The translations under genes were made by a program, and so were the position numbers. Under the pieces are notes generated by a model that saw only the letters and a program-made list of their open reading frames with translations, was not told where the DNA came from and did not search any database. From contig NZ_VAUV01000011.1 in the NCBI RefSeq assembly GCF_005780165.1, positions 1 to 64,000 of the forward strand: a stretch of 64,000 nucleotides of DNA, in the 5' to 3' direction. The DNA comes from Phragmitibacter flavus (lineage in GTDB: Bacteria > Verrucomicrobiota > Verrucomicrobiia > Verrucomicrobiales > Verrucomicrobiaceae). Of the stretch, positions 53,801 through 61,714 are shown in pieces; within the stretch, counting starts at the first letter, position 1, and each line of letters starts with the position of its first letter.

Positions 53801-53846
53801 CATCTTGAGAGATGTGATATTGTCGAAACTGCGTAGGACCTGCCAT
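50844..53846 (-). CDS. Membrane protein with tandem pseudokinase-like domains and Sel1 repeats
   Basis: A 1000-residue single-pass protein. Residues 30-270 resemble a protein kinase with worn motifs (VDGETLGEYLGRQDKLPLRLAVGLAMEAMEAAQSL in the region normally between the lobes). A second similar region spans about 285-500 (VAEAAVNGVSLKELLEARGKLDV). Neither has an obvious HRD or DFG motif, so both look inactive. A membrane helix lies at about 655-677, then a Pro-rich stretch, then five or so Sel1 repeats to the end (AMVTLADVYLQGRGVAVSP, ARGNLGAMYLRGQGVAPD). Sel1 repeats bind proteins in the periplasm. A sensor or scaffold role is inferred. Next to HtrA by 188 bases. Confidence 0.78.
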   Translation of the reverse strand: MAGPTQFRQYHISQDAEGHHIEVVRNDEQVAVLAFDGVRQLFVVCRVLLKQLNNAADFAERLRKLQSSGLPKLAKVFESGEDEGNTFYITTLVDGETLGEYLGRQDKLPLRLAVGLAMEAMEAAQSLVSVGDFIMDEPLEAIGVLQSGASSLELRVADFRLNALKSGKPPKSSALKAEFKSRAGVLHEGLLQAQKEKGGADGVSAAEFAKWLKALLLACEPGVEGTIEEWLGKWRAFAETLTKVPDLEGALKPVTLLGSQLPTAQQVAQCAALQVKMQSQRVDPAQPYALRGLLMKSGQPVMVEPLPSASLTGPPAVEALDEVKNLHKAGKFPNLVPLVFVEEHKGVRCVAEAAVNGVSLKELLEARGKLDVQETYLVLAGVDAALTQLEKAKLGVRRLRVEDVFLFTGAAKEAEGVAELLVQKLDEWPGFSIVLRVHNSLHSMGGRGFDPATLMPLNQGGGAGVEPVWHGGWMAALGSVMAGMSGSARSAMRRETGVAEIDTVFRLFDDELGRAARGEASGRAAFLSRFARVMQQFHLAQFTHAGGFWTELSGSTSAQDRAEEVSREVARPAPAPAPVKKGLRQMATAAPMMTVAEHEAVHEGSMGFAEMLIGNGQSSAEAPREGLRSIFHAGSDNGDDDAYSTDSSWVNMRDERPFLLNFLLMLTGSMIVGAALAHWSGRAIWQMAPVPVERTEIPAQPVKAELVLDLPVPTVPEAPKPGADSSGSSSAEPMSPPSVVEPTPAPVPNPTPAPASAPMAAPSVALPVEEEAEDGLTKELRDARQRGEKLSPAMRQRAESAAQSGNGEAMLAMGQSLMRGDAGRVDEQAGLEWLEKSVNTGNPQAMVTLADVYLQGRGVAVSPSRAVQLLQGAADQGVPEAQDKLSVCYARGIGTQKDDVKAFQLSEQAYRAGVTSARGNLGAMYLRGQGVAPDAEKAVLLFTEGAELGHSESMFALAQCLEYGNGTRVNLEQATQWYRAAARKGNAEAVRWCSEKRVAY

Positions 53847-53959
53847 GTTTTTTGTAAGGATGTGACCCCCGTCACACCAGTTTAAAATTGCAGCATCATC
53901 CTAGCACAGAACACGCCATCCAATCAAATGCCGAAGCAAGAATTCAGGCTCTTGAACCC

Positions 53960-53990
53960 TTATCCTTTATCCTTTAGCCCTTATCCTTTC
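53960..53990. repeat. TTATCCT-type short tandem repeat
   Basis: Four imperfect copies of a CCTTTA/TTATCC unit follow one another in the 148 bases between the Sel1 gene start and the end of guaA. Pyrimidine-rich like the TTACTC array at 45.9 kb, but short and imperfect. Confidence 0.5.
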
Positions 53991-53994
53991 AATC

Positions 53995-55524
53995 TCACTC
54001 CCACTCAATGCTTGCCGGTGGTTTCGTGGAAATGTCATAAAGCACGCGGTTGACCCCTTTCACCTCGTTCAAAATCCGGTGTGAGATCACCCGCAATACT
54101 TCATGCGGCAACTCCACCCAATCCGCCGTCATCGCGTCTTCGCTGATCACTGCCCGAATCGACACCGCCGCCTCATAACTGCGCTCATCCCCCTTCACGC
54201 CCACCGTTTTCACCGGCAGCACCGCCGCATAAGCCTGCCAGGTCCGCTCATACCAACCTGAACGCCGCAATTCTTCGATGAAAATCGCATCCGCTTCACG
54301 GCAAATCTCCAATCGCTCCTCCGTCACCTCGCCAGGAACACGCACCGCCAGACCAGGCCCGGGAAACGGATGACGCCACAAAGCCTTGTGTGGAATTCCC
54401 AACTCAGCGCCTAAGGCGCGCACCTCGTCCTTGAACAACTCCGCCAACGGCTCAATCACCCGGCCCTGTTTTTTCAACTCCATCGCCCGGTCCACCCGAT
54501 TGTGATGCGTCTTGATTTTGCTGGCAATCGACCCGCTCGTCGCACTCTCAATCACGTCCGGATACAAAGTCCCCTGCGCCATCACCTCAATGTGATCCGC
54601 CGCGCCAAAAAACACATCCAGAAACAAGTTCCCAATGATCTTGCGCTTCGCCTCAGGATCAGACACCCCGCTCAGCGCATTCAAAAACAGCTCCCTCGCA
54701 TCCACCACTTCAATCGGCACCCCCACTTCTTTAAACTGCGCCACCACATCCTCACGTTCGTTCTTGCGCAACAAACCATTATCCACAAACAAGCATCGCT
54801 GCTTCACCCCCGCCTTGTGCAAGAGCACCGCCAAAACCGTCGAATCGACCCCACCCGAAACCCCGCAAATCACCTCGCGATCCGCCACCTCCCGACGAAT
54901 CTCCTCAATCATCTGATCCTTGAAATCCGTGATGCTGAACTTCGCCAGTTTGCCTTCCGCCAGGCTCAGGAAATTTTTGAGAATCTTGGTCCCCTCATGT
55001 GAATGCGTCACCTCTGGGTGAAACTGAATCCCAAAACACGTCTCACTCCACTGCAACGCCACCGGCACGCTGTCCTGGTTTGTCGCAATCACCTTCGTTC
55101 CGCTCGACAAATTCTGCACCGTATCACTGTGCGACATCCAAATCTGCGAATCATGCGGCAACCCATCAAACAACGGCGCCTTGTTGTCCTCTTTCACCAC
55201 CAGCCGCGCCGGACCATACTCCCGAGTCACCCCCGGTTTCACCGTGCCGCCATGCTTGATGTTCAGCAATTGCATCCCATAACAAACCCCCAAGATCGGC
55301 ACTCCAAACGCCATGAGCGCCTCAAAATCCACATCCGGCGCCCCCACCTCACTGGTGCTGCGCGGACCTCCGCTCAGAATCACCGCACCCGGCTGGTTCA
55401 GCGTTGCGAGCTGATCCGGCGGATACAAATGTGAAACAAAACCCAGTTCGCGCACACGCCGAACAATCAACTGGCTGTATTGCGAGCCATAGTCCAAAAC
55501 TGCCACTTCGCCTTCGGTAATCAT
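53995..55524 (-). CDS. guaA: GMP synthase (glutamine-hydrolysing)
   Basis: A 509-residue enzyme that converts XMP to GMP. Class I glutamine amidotransferase domain with Cys81 (GVCYGMQ) and the FHPEVTH His/Glu pair, then the ATP-pyrophosphatase domain with P-loop SGGVDST and the GMP synthetase dimerisation domain ending KPPASIEWE. The start at 55524 is chosen over the longer frame because the upstream part has no family character. It is divergent from the ParA gene. Confidence 0.97.
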   Translation of the reverse strand: MITEGEVAVLDYGSQYSQLIVRRVRELGFVSHLYPPDQLATLNQPGAVILSGGPRSTSEVGAPDVDFEALMAFGVPILGVCYGMQLLNIKHGGTVKPGVTREYGPARLVVKEDNKAPLFDGLPHDSQIWMSHSDTVQNLSSGTKVIATNQDSVPVALQWSETCFGIQFHPEVTHSHEGTKILKNFLSLAEGKLAKFSITDFKDQMIEEIRREVADREVICGVSGGVDSTVLAVLLHKAGVKQRCLFVDNGLLRKNEREDVVAQFKEVGVPIEVVDARELFLNALSGVSDPEAKRKIIGNLFLDVFFGAADHIEVMAQGTLYPDVIESATSGSIASKIKTHHNRVDRAMELKKQGRVIEPLAELFKDEVRALGAELGIPHKALWRHPFPGPGLAVRVPGEVTEERLEICREADAIFIEELRRSGWYERTWQAYAAVLPVKTVGVKGDERSYEAAVSIRAVISEDAMTADWVELPHEVLRVISHRILNEVKGVNRVLYDISTKPPASIEWE

Positions 55525-55649
55525 GAGAAGGCGGTATTCATTCGCTCGGATTCCACCCATGTCAAAAAAAGAAAAGATGCCGCCCAACTGCAATCCAAGC
55601 CTTGCCACCCCCTCCATTTCCCTGTAGCTTGTCGAGAAATTTCTTTCCG

Positions 55650-56543
55650 ATGGCCGCCAAAGCAATCGCCTTCATCAACTTCAAAGGAGGTGTCGGGAAA
55701 ACCGCCGCCACCGTGAACCTCGGCGCCGCCCTCGCCTACCACGAAGGCAAAAAAGTCCTCATCGTCGACCTCGACGCCCAGTGCAACTCCAGCTTCTGGC
55801 TCATGCAGCCCCACGCCTGGCGCGACCACATCAAAAACGGCAAACACTCCACCTACCAGATCTTTCAAGACCACCTCCAGGGCACCAAACTCTTCAACTT
55901 CGAACAAAGCACCCTCTTCGGCATGCCGCGCCGCGAGGTCCCCCTCATCAAAAATCTCGACCTCCTCCCCGCCGCCGTCGAACTCATCAAAATCGAAGAC
56001 AGCATCCAGCAAAGCAAACACACCCGCTATTTCGAGATCCTGCAAAAGACCCTCGAACCCCATTATCAGGACTACGACTACATCTTCTTTGACTGTCCAC
56101 CCAACATCTATTCCGTTACCAAAAACGCCCTTTTCGCTGCCGACTACTGCGTTATCCCCTACCTTCCCGACTTCCTCTCCCTCGCCGGCTTCCAGGTCTT
56201 CGCCAAACTCGTCGACGAGTTCAACGACAAGGTCGCCAGTCATAAAAAGCACTACAAAAAAGCCAGCATCGCCGCCGTCATCGTCAGCCATTTTCGCATC
56301 GGCCTCAAAGATCACGAGCGCAACCTCATGGACCTCAGCCTCATCCTCTCCCACCTGAGAGGCCAGAAACTCGTTCACAACAAAGCCGCCCTGCTCACCC
56401 CTCCCGTTCGTTACAACGTCAAAGTCGCCGAGTCGACCAACGCGCACCAGCCCGTCATCCTTTACGATCCCGGCAGCATCGGTGCCGACGACTACCGCCA
56501 CCTCGCCAAATCCTTCCACTACCATTTCAACAGCCTGCCATGA
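55650..56543 (+). CDS. ParA/Soj-family ATPase
   Basis: A 297-residue deviant Walker ATPase: KGGVGKTAAT (12-21) with the signature Lys, DLDAQCN for switch I and FFDCPPN for Walker B. Chromosomal and plasmid ParA proteins move DNA or protein complexes on the nucleoid. No parB follows; the next gene overlaps by four bases (ATGA) and encodes a different, SAP-like protein. The long helical middle (HKKHYKKASIAAVIVSHFRIGLKDHER) is typical of orphan ParA proteins that position cytoplasmic cargo. ATG 55650 is the natural start. Confidence 0.88.
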   Translation: MAAKAIAFINFKGGVGKTAATVNLGAALAYHEGKKVLIVDLDAQCNSSFWLMQPHAWRDHIKNGKHSTYQIFQDHLQGTKLFNFEQSTLFGMPRREVPLIKNLDLLPAAVELIKIEDSIQQSKHTRYFEILQKTLEPHYQDYDYIFFDCPPNIYSVTKNALFAADYCVIPYLPDFLSLAGFQVFAKLVDEFNDKVASHKKHYKKASIAAVIVSHFRIGLKDHERNLMDLSLILSHLRGQKLVHNKAALLTPPVRYNVKVAESTNAHQPVILYDPGSIGADDYRHLAKSFHYHFNSLP

Positions 56544-57166
56544 GCGACCTCCTGAAACAGCTTCAGACCGTCACCGACGCGCTCCAAAAACACGGACCCA
56601 ACCTCGACGGCCCCGTCTGGAACAAAACCGTCGCCACCTTCGGCAAAGCCCTCGAAAAATTCGACAGCGCACTGCAAGCCAGCATCCAGGGCACCGCCCC
56701 CGGCATGCGCGAACTCGAGACCCTGTTGACCAAATCCTCCGACAAAAAACTGCTCGACGAATCCTTCATCACCAAACTCAGCAAGGAGATCCTCGGCCAC
56801 AAACCCGAAAAAACCACCGCATCAAAAATGCGCACCGATTTCCTCAAAGAAATCAAGTCAGGCAACGGATCCGCCAAAAAAGCCCTCGCCTACACCCAGG
56901 ACTTTCTGCACACCGCCAAAGCCCCCAAACAAAAACTTCCCACCAAAGACGACGAAGCTTTGCGTCGTGAATGGACCCGCCTTGGCGGACTCGACGACGA
57001 CCAACTCAGCTACGAAGTCAAAAACCGTTACTCTGGCGTCTCCGATCTCAAACTCCTCGCCAAAGCCTCCGGCCTCCCCCTTCCCAAAGGCATCGCCAAA
57101 CCCGATCTCATCAAACTGATCGTCACCAACGCCCGCCGCGTCCACTCCCACATCCTCTACCCCTAA
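56540..57166 (+). CDS. Partner of ParA with C-terminal SAP-like segment
   Basis: I do not recognise the family. The 208-residue protein is helical and lysine-rich, with a coiled-coil-like N-terminal 70 residues (LKQLQTVTDALQKHG, VATFGKALEKFDSAL) and a C-terminal stretch (LKLLAKASGLPLPKGIAKPDLIKLI) that resembles a SAP DNA-binding motif. It overlaps the ParA gene by four bases, so it is very likely its partner and could be a stand-in for ParB or an adaptor that loads cargo on the nucleoid. Evidence for DNA binding is only the motif resemblance. Confidence 0.62.
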   Translation: MSDLLKQLQTVTDALQKHGPNLDGPVWNKTVATFGKALEKFDSALQASIQGTAPGMRELETLLTKSSDKKLLDESFITKLSKEILGHKPEKTTASKMRTDFLKEIKSGNGSAKKALAYTQDFLHTAKAPKQKLPTKDDEALRREWTRLGGLDDDQLSYEVKNRYSGVSDLKLLAKASGLPLPKGIAKPDLIKLIVTNARRVHSHILYP

Positions 57167-57174
57167 GGCCAATC

Positions 57175-57240
57175 ATGGAGCGCCGATGTGTCATCGGCAA
57201 AACCCCCGTATTGGACAACCGACGTTCCGTCGGCCTCCAT
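57175..57240. repeat. Three-way-junction palindrome, REP-like
   Basis: An outer stem ATGGAG/CTCCAT (57175-57180 with 57235-57240) encloses two hairpins: GCCGATG-TGT-CATCGGC (57182-57198) and CCGAC-GTTCC-GTCGG (57219-57233). It fills the 83-base gap between the convergent ParA-partner and yraN genes. This compact cruciform layout is typical of dispersed palindromic repeats and could also end transcription in both directions. Confidence 0.65.
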
Positions 57241-57249
57241 TCGCACCCG

Positions 57250-57642
57250 TCACCAATCCAGCTCCCTGCCCCTCTCCCGCATCTTCAACGCCCCCTCAAT
57301 CACCGTCACCTTCGGCAACTCCCCCTCCCTCAACAGCACCTCCACAATGTCCACCCGGCGCGGAATCTCCTTCGTCTCGTCCAACATCCTCAACCACGCC
57401 TGCGCCCCCTTAAGAATCAGCTTCTCCTTCGCCGCATTGACCGCCATCGCCGCCCGCTCCCTCCCCTCAAACGTCCGCGTTTTCACTTCCACGAACGTCA
57501 GCATCGCTCCATGGCGGCAAACAATGTCCACCTCGCCACCACCTGGTGCCCGGTAGTTCCGATACAACACCTTCCGGCCGTTTCTCCGCAACCACTGCGC
57601 CGCCAGATCCTCCCCCCATTGACCGATCGCCGCCGAATCCAC
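57250..57642 (-). CDS. YraN family (UPF0102) nuclease-fold protein
   Basis: A 130-residue protein of the YraN family with a restriction-endonuclease-like fold: GQWGEDLAAQWLRRNG, VLYRNYRAPGGGEVDIVCRHG (Glu-Val-Asp) and LTFVEVKTRTF (Glu-Val-Lys) form the expected ExD...ExK site. The exact function is not established, although DNA-processing roles are suspected. GTG 57642 is chosen as start since a GGGAG site precedes it and the homology begins there; the open frame extends upstream into rnhB. Follows rnhB by 10 bases. Confidence 0.88.
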   Translation of the reverse strand: MDSAAIGQWGEDLAAQWLRRNGRKVLYRNYRAPGGGEVDIVCRHGAMLTFVEVKTRTFEGRERAAMAVNAAKEKLILKGAQAWLRMLDETKEIPRRVDIVEVLLREGELPKVTVIEGALKMRERGRELDW

Positions 57643-57652
57643 CCGGCTCCCA

Positions 57653-58318
57653 TCAGGCTGCGTCAAACGAGAAAGTGAGTTGAGCGACGGGCGAAAACGA
57701 AATCCGGTGATGAACGCACGGACCATGCTCCTGCAACGCCGCCAGATGCGCCGCAGTGCCGTATCCTTTGTGCCGTTCGAAGCCATATTCAGGAAACTCC
57801 TTCGCCAACTCCCGCATATACCGGTCGCGCGAAACTTTTGCAATCACACTCGCCGCCGCAATCGACAAACTACGCGCATCCCCCTTCACCAAAGCCTCCT
57901 GTCGAAACGGAAAATCCGGCACCTCCAGCCCATCCACCAACACCACCTCCGGCACCGGCTGCAACGCCAGCACTGCCCTTCGCATCCCCACCCGCGCCGC
58001 CTGCAAAACATTGATCCGATCCACCTCCAACACCTCCACCACCACCAGCGACCACGCCACATCCGCCCGACCCGTCAACTCCTCAAAAATTCGCTCTCGT
58101 GCCGCTTCGCTCAGCTGCTTCGAATCATGCAAATCCGCATGCTCAAACCCATCCGGCAACACCACCGCCGCCACATGCACCGGACCCGCCAACGGCCCAC
58201 GGCCCGCTTCATCCACCCCTGCCACACGAGCAAAACCCCGTTCCCGCCAGCTTCGTTCATGCGCCATGTCAGGCCGCTCCGGCAGCTCGAAAATTTGCTT
58301 CACCCGACCCCGGCTCAC
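57653..58318 (-). CDS. rnhB: Ribonuclease HII
   Basis: A 221-residue enzyme that removes ribonucleotides from DNA. The active site is set by GVDEAGRGPLAGPV (Asp and Glu), DSKQLSEAAR, ALQPVPEVVLVDGLEVP and the late VSRDRYM. GTG at 58318 overlaps the stop of the MBL gene (GTGA); an ATG at 58267 (MAHERSW) is also possible. It is the third gene of a coupled run PAS-MBL-rnhB-yraN. rnhB and yraN are often adjacent in bacteria. Confidence 0.95.
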   Translation of the reverse strand: MSRGRVKQIFELPERPDMAHERSWRERGFARVAGVDEAGRGPLAGPVHVAAVVLPDGFEHADLHDSKQLSEAARERIFEELTGRADVAWSLVVVEVLEVDRINVLQAARVGMRRAVLALQPVPEVVLVDGLEVPDFPFRQEALVKGDARSLSIAAASVIAKVSRDRYMRELAKEFPEYGFERHKGYGTAAHLAALQEHGPCVHHRISFSPVAQLTFSFDAA

Positions 58319-59157
58319 CCCCGCACCTCCATCGTTTCCCCTTCACGCGCTGGCGTCACCGGATACGCCGGATTCACCGCCGCAATGTTCTCCTTCAGCA
58401 TCGTCTCCAACACCTCATCCCCATGCGTCGGATCATAATGAAAGGGCACCAAATGCCGCACCTCCGTCATCCGCGCGAACTCCATCGCCTGCTTCATCGA
58501 CGAATGCCCCCAGCCCACCCGCGCCGCATACTCCTCATCGGTATACTGCGCATCATGAATCAATAAATCCACCTCCTTCGCCACCGCCGCCCCCGACACC
58601 CAGTCCCGATCCGGCAACAACCTCGTCGCCCCAATCGCCGGCTCATGATCCGGCATATACGCCAGCGAACCCTTCGGACCCACCAGCCGGTAACCCACCG
58701 TCGGACCCGGATGACAAATCATCCGCGACGACACCCTAAACTCCCCGATCTGCACATCCGCATCCGACGCATCATGCACAAAAAGCCGGCACTCCAAATC
58801 GCGCAAATGCACCGGAAACAATGGCGGCGAAAGATACCGCATCAATCTCCCTCGCAGATCCTGAGTCGTGCTCCTTGGACCCCACAAATGCACCTCCATG
58901 TCCCGATTGTAAAACGGCGAAAAGAATCCCAACCCCTGGATATGATCCATGTGCAAATGCGTCAGCAACACATCCACCCGCTTCAATCCCGGCGGAAAAT
59001 TCAGCGACATCTCACGCATCCCTGTCCCTGCATCCAACACCACCATTGTCCCCTGATCTCCAATCACCTGCACACAAGACGTGTTCCCCCCATACTTCAG
59101 CGTCGCCTTCCCCGGCGTCGCCAGCGAACCACGCGTCCCCCAAAAACGCACCTTCAT
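58315..59157 (-). CDS. Metallo-beta-lactamase-fold hydrolase
   Basis: A 280-residue soluble MBL-fold protein. It opens KVRFWGTRGSLATPGKATLKYGGNTSCV, common in members related to phosphodiesterases and RNase Z-like enzymes, and carries the zinc motif THLHMDHIQG with later ligands in CHPGPT, MPDHEP and HDAQY. ATG 59157 overlaps the stop of the PAS gene (ATGA), and its own stop overlaps the rnhB start. Such proteins have been linked to cyclic nucleotide hydrolysis; substrate unknown here. Confidence 0.86.
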   Translation of the reverse strand: MKVRFWGTRGSLATPGKATLKYGGNTSCVQVIGDQGTMVVLDAGTGMREMSLNFPPGLKRVDVLLTHLHMDHIQGLGFFSPFYNRDMEVHLWGPRSTTQDLRGRLMRYLSPPLFPVHLRDLECRLFVHDASDADVQIGEFRVSSRMICHPGPTVGYRLVGPKGSLAYMPDHEPAIGATRLLPDRDWVSGAAVAKEVDLLIHDAQYTDEEYAARVGWGHSSMKQAMEFARMTEVRHLVPFHYDPTHGDEVLETMLKENIAAVNPAYPVTPAREGETMEVRG

Positions 59158-59546
59158 CCCTTCACCTCCTGGATCATCGTCACCGCCCCCACCAGCCGCC
59201 CCGTCTGCCCCATCAATGGAAACGCCGTCGCCTCCACCTGCTTCTTCGAGCCATCCAGACTCTTGATCCAGAACCGCTTCTGCGCCGGCACCTTTTTGCG
59301 CAGCGCAATCACCAGCGGCAACGCCTCCGGCAGAATCTCCCGACCTCGACCATCGCGCGGTGAAAAAATCGTCGACCACAACCCCACCGGCATCGACCCC
59401 GTCTCCTCAAACCGCCGACCCAAAATCGCCTCCGCATGCTCGTTGTAAAACACCAGATTCCCTTGTGGATCGACCAAAAAAACCGGCGTCGCCAGACAAC
59501 TCGCCAGCTGGCGCATCAGAATCAGTTCGATGTCTTTTTGAGGCAT
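59154..59546 (-). CDS. Stand-alone PAS domain protein, 130 aa
   Basis: A single PAS domain: CLATPVFLVDPQGNLVFYNEHAEAILGRRF at the start, then SPRDGRGREILPEALPLVIALRK and a final strand set AVTMIQEVKG. No output domain is attached, so it would sense a ligand or redox state and act on another protein, perhaps the MBL enzyme whose gene overlaps its stop. It heads the four-gene run that ends with yraN. The 198 bases upstream are shared with the divergent phosphodiesterase gene. Confidence 0.8.
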   Translation of the reverse strand: MPQKDIELILMRQLASCLATPVFLVDPQGNLVFYNEHAEAILGRRFEETGSMPVGLWSTIFSPRDGRGREILPEALPLVIALRKKVPAQKRFWIKSLDGSKKQVEATAFPLMGQTGRLVGAVTMIQEVKG

Positions 59547-59744
59547 TCAGAAAAGGAAATTTGATTAATCAACAAGCCTCCGACTGCCCGGAAAACATCG
59601 GCAACCCATGTTCCTCCCATTAAGCAGCCTCCCCCCTGTTAAGAAAGCAGAAAATGCATCTGTCCCACACTTTTCGCACCTTTTGATAAGCCCTTGTTGC
59701 TACTGGAAAAAAATTCCTATTGCCGCCGTAAGGATCATCTCCCT

Positions 59745-61118
59745 ATGCACCCTCTCCTTCTCGCCTTCTTCATCATCACCTCCTCTCTCGTCTGTTCTGC
59801 GCAGACTCAAATTACCAACCCTGCCAAGCGTCCTCGCGTCATCCTCATCAGCATCGATGGATTTCCCGCCTGGATCTGGAAAGACCCCAGCCTCCCGGCC
59901 CCCAACCTTCGCCAACTCGCCGCCAACGGAGCCTCCACCGAGGCCATGACCGTCTCCAATCCTTCCATCACCTGGATCAACCACACCACCCTCATCACGG
60001 GAGTCAGCCCGCGCAAACACGGTGTCCTCTTCAACGGTCTCCTCGTCCGCCAAGGTCCCGGCAAACATCCGAAAGTCGAACAATGGGTCGACAAAGACCA
60101 AATGGTTTTCGCCCCCACCCTCTACGATCTCGCCCACGCCAAAGGCCTCACCACCGGCGAAGTCAACTGGGTCGCCGTCACCAATGCCAAAACCATCGCC
60201 CACTCCTTTCCCGAACGCCCCCGTCTCGAAGGCCCCATCGAAAAAGCCATGATCGACAAAGGCATCCTCACCACCGACGACATTCTCGGCTACCAATCCG
60301 GCCCCACCTCCCGCAACATCGCCTGGCGCGACGAAACCTGGACCAAAGCCGCCATCCACATCCTTCGCGAACACCAGCCCGACCTGCTCCTCTACCATAC
60401 CCTCAATACCGACGCCATCCATCACCGCCACGGTCCCGCCACCTGGGCCAGCTACACCGCGCTCGCTTATGCTGACCGACTCGTCGGCGACCTCGTCGAT
60501 GCCGTCGATGAGGCAGGCCTCGCCGATCAAACCACCTTCATCATCACCACCGATCACGGCTTCAAAAAAGTCACCCACTACGTCTATCCGAACATCGCCC
60601 TCAAACAAGCCAGATACCTCAAAGCCCTCGGACCCACGATCACCAGCGCCGACGTCTCCGCCGTCACCCAAGGCGGCATGGCTTTCGTCTACATCAACCG
60701 TCCCGAACGCCGGACCGAACTCCTCCCTCAGATCAAAGCACTTCTCCAACAAACCGAAGGCATCGACCAAGTCATTGAAGGCAAGGACGCCAACTCGCTT
60801 GGCATGCCTACTCCCGAAGAGAACCAGGGCACCGGCGACCTCATCCTCTACGCCAAACCCGGCTACGCCTTCAATGCCAACGCCGCCGGCGACGCCATCA
60901 CCGGCCCCGCCGAGAACTACGGCGGCACCCATGGCTACCCCGCCAGCGATCCCGAACTCGACGGCATCTTCATCGCCTCCGGCCCCGCCATCAAAAAAGG
61001 CATCCTCCTCCCCCGCATGGCCAACCTGGATGTCGCCCCCACCATCGCCAAAATCCTCAACCTCGAAATCCCCAATCCCGAAGGAAAAGTCCTCACCGAG
61101 GTCCTCACCGGCCAATAA
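59745..61118 (+). CDS. Ectonucleotide pyrophosphatase/phosphodiesterase (ENPP family)
   Basis: A 457-residue exported enzyme of the alkaline phosphatase superfamily. After a signal peptide (residues 1-20) come metal ligand Asp38 (ISIDGFP), nucleophile Thr76 (SITWINHTTLITG), and later ligands in TITTDHGFKKV and THGYPAS. These enzymes hydrolyse nucleotide phosphodiester bonds, for example NTP to NMP. Start ATG 59745 has a nearby AAGGA-like ribosome site. Divergent from the PAS gene. Confidence 0.9.
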   Translation: MHPLLLAFFIITSSLVCSAQTQITNPAKRPRVILISIDGFPAWIWKDPSLPAPNLRQLAANGASTEAMTVSNPSITWINHTTLITGVSPRKHGVLFNGLLVRQGPGKHPKVEQWVDKDQMVFAPTLYDLAHAKGLTTGEVNWVAVTNAKTIAHSFPERPRLEGPIEKAMIDKGILTTDDILGYQSGPTSRNIAWRDETWTKAAIHILREHQPDLLLYHTLNTDAIHHRHGPATWASYTALAYADRLVGDLVDAVDEAGLADQTTFIITTDHGFKKVTHYVYPNIALKQARYLKALGPTITSADVSAVTQGGMAFVYINRPERRTELLPQIKALLQQTEGIDQVIEGKDANSLGMPTPEENQGTGDLILYAKPGYAFNANAAGDAITGPAENYGGTHGYPASDPELDGIFIASGPAIKKGILLPRMANLDVAPTIAKILNLEIPNPEGKVLTEVLTGQ

Positions 61119-61210
61119 CCTGGAGCAACAGCGCTTGATCGGAAAAAAATCAAGCCTATAACCCAAGACCAAATTGTAGCTGGGAAACTTCCTCGGCCCT
61201 CTTTTCTGCC

Positions 61211-61714
61211 ATGCATGCGCCCAAGCCATCATTCACGCTCTTGCTACTGGCACTCTTGATTGTTCCATTCCTTTGCCGAATCTTCCTGGCTGAGCCCTAA
61301 CCTGCCATCATCCTTCCAGACGGCGCAACGACGATCAAACGAACTGAACAGCAGGTCTCGTTCGAAATTCGCCAGATCCTCGCAACCAATTTTCAAGGGG
61401 CCGAGGTAACCCTCAAACCCAGCGAACTCCTCTCTCCGGCGCCCCCGGTCTATTTCCACGCCATCATGAACAATGATTTCGGCCTTAATCCCATCAACCG
61501 ACAACGGCACGGTTTCGCAAACCTTCTATTTCGGTAAACCCGCACGCCCGAAGAGATTTTGTTTGCCAAACAGTGGTATGCCCGTCGGCTCCAAACCCTG
61601 CGCCTCCAGAATCAATCATTTTCTACTAGGGTGAAATACGTCACGTTCGATCCATCAACCCGTCAACCCATTGCGGAACAATTGGTGCGAACCAAAGCCT
61701 ATGAGCTTCGCTAA
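61211..61714 (+). pseudogene. Broken gene upstream of the HTTM-like protein
   Basis: From ATG 61211 a signal-like stretch (FTLLLLALLIVPFLCRIFLAEP) ends at TAA 61298. Past that stop the same frame continues (VSFEIRQILATNFQGAEVTLKP), and after one or two shifts near 61490-61550 it resumes as TPEEILFAKQWYARRLQTLRL and VKYVTFDPSTRQPIAEQLVR, ending TAA at 61712-61714. So an exported or anchored protein of about 165 residues has been broken by one stop and at least one frameshift. The last bases overlap the next gene's start by 14. The pattern suggests it once was the co-operonic partner of the following membrane protein. Confidence 0.65.

Noticed and set aside
59700-61232. Long open frame antisense to the ENPP gene
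   Set aside because: 510 codons of Gly/Asp/Val-rich sequence; the sense strand carries clear catalytic motifs and a signal peptide.
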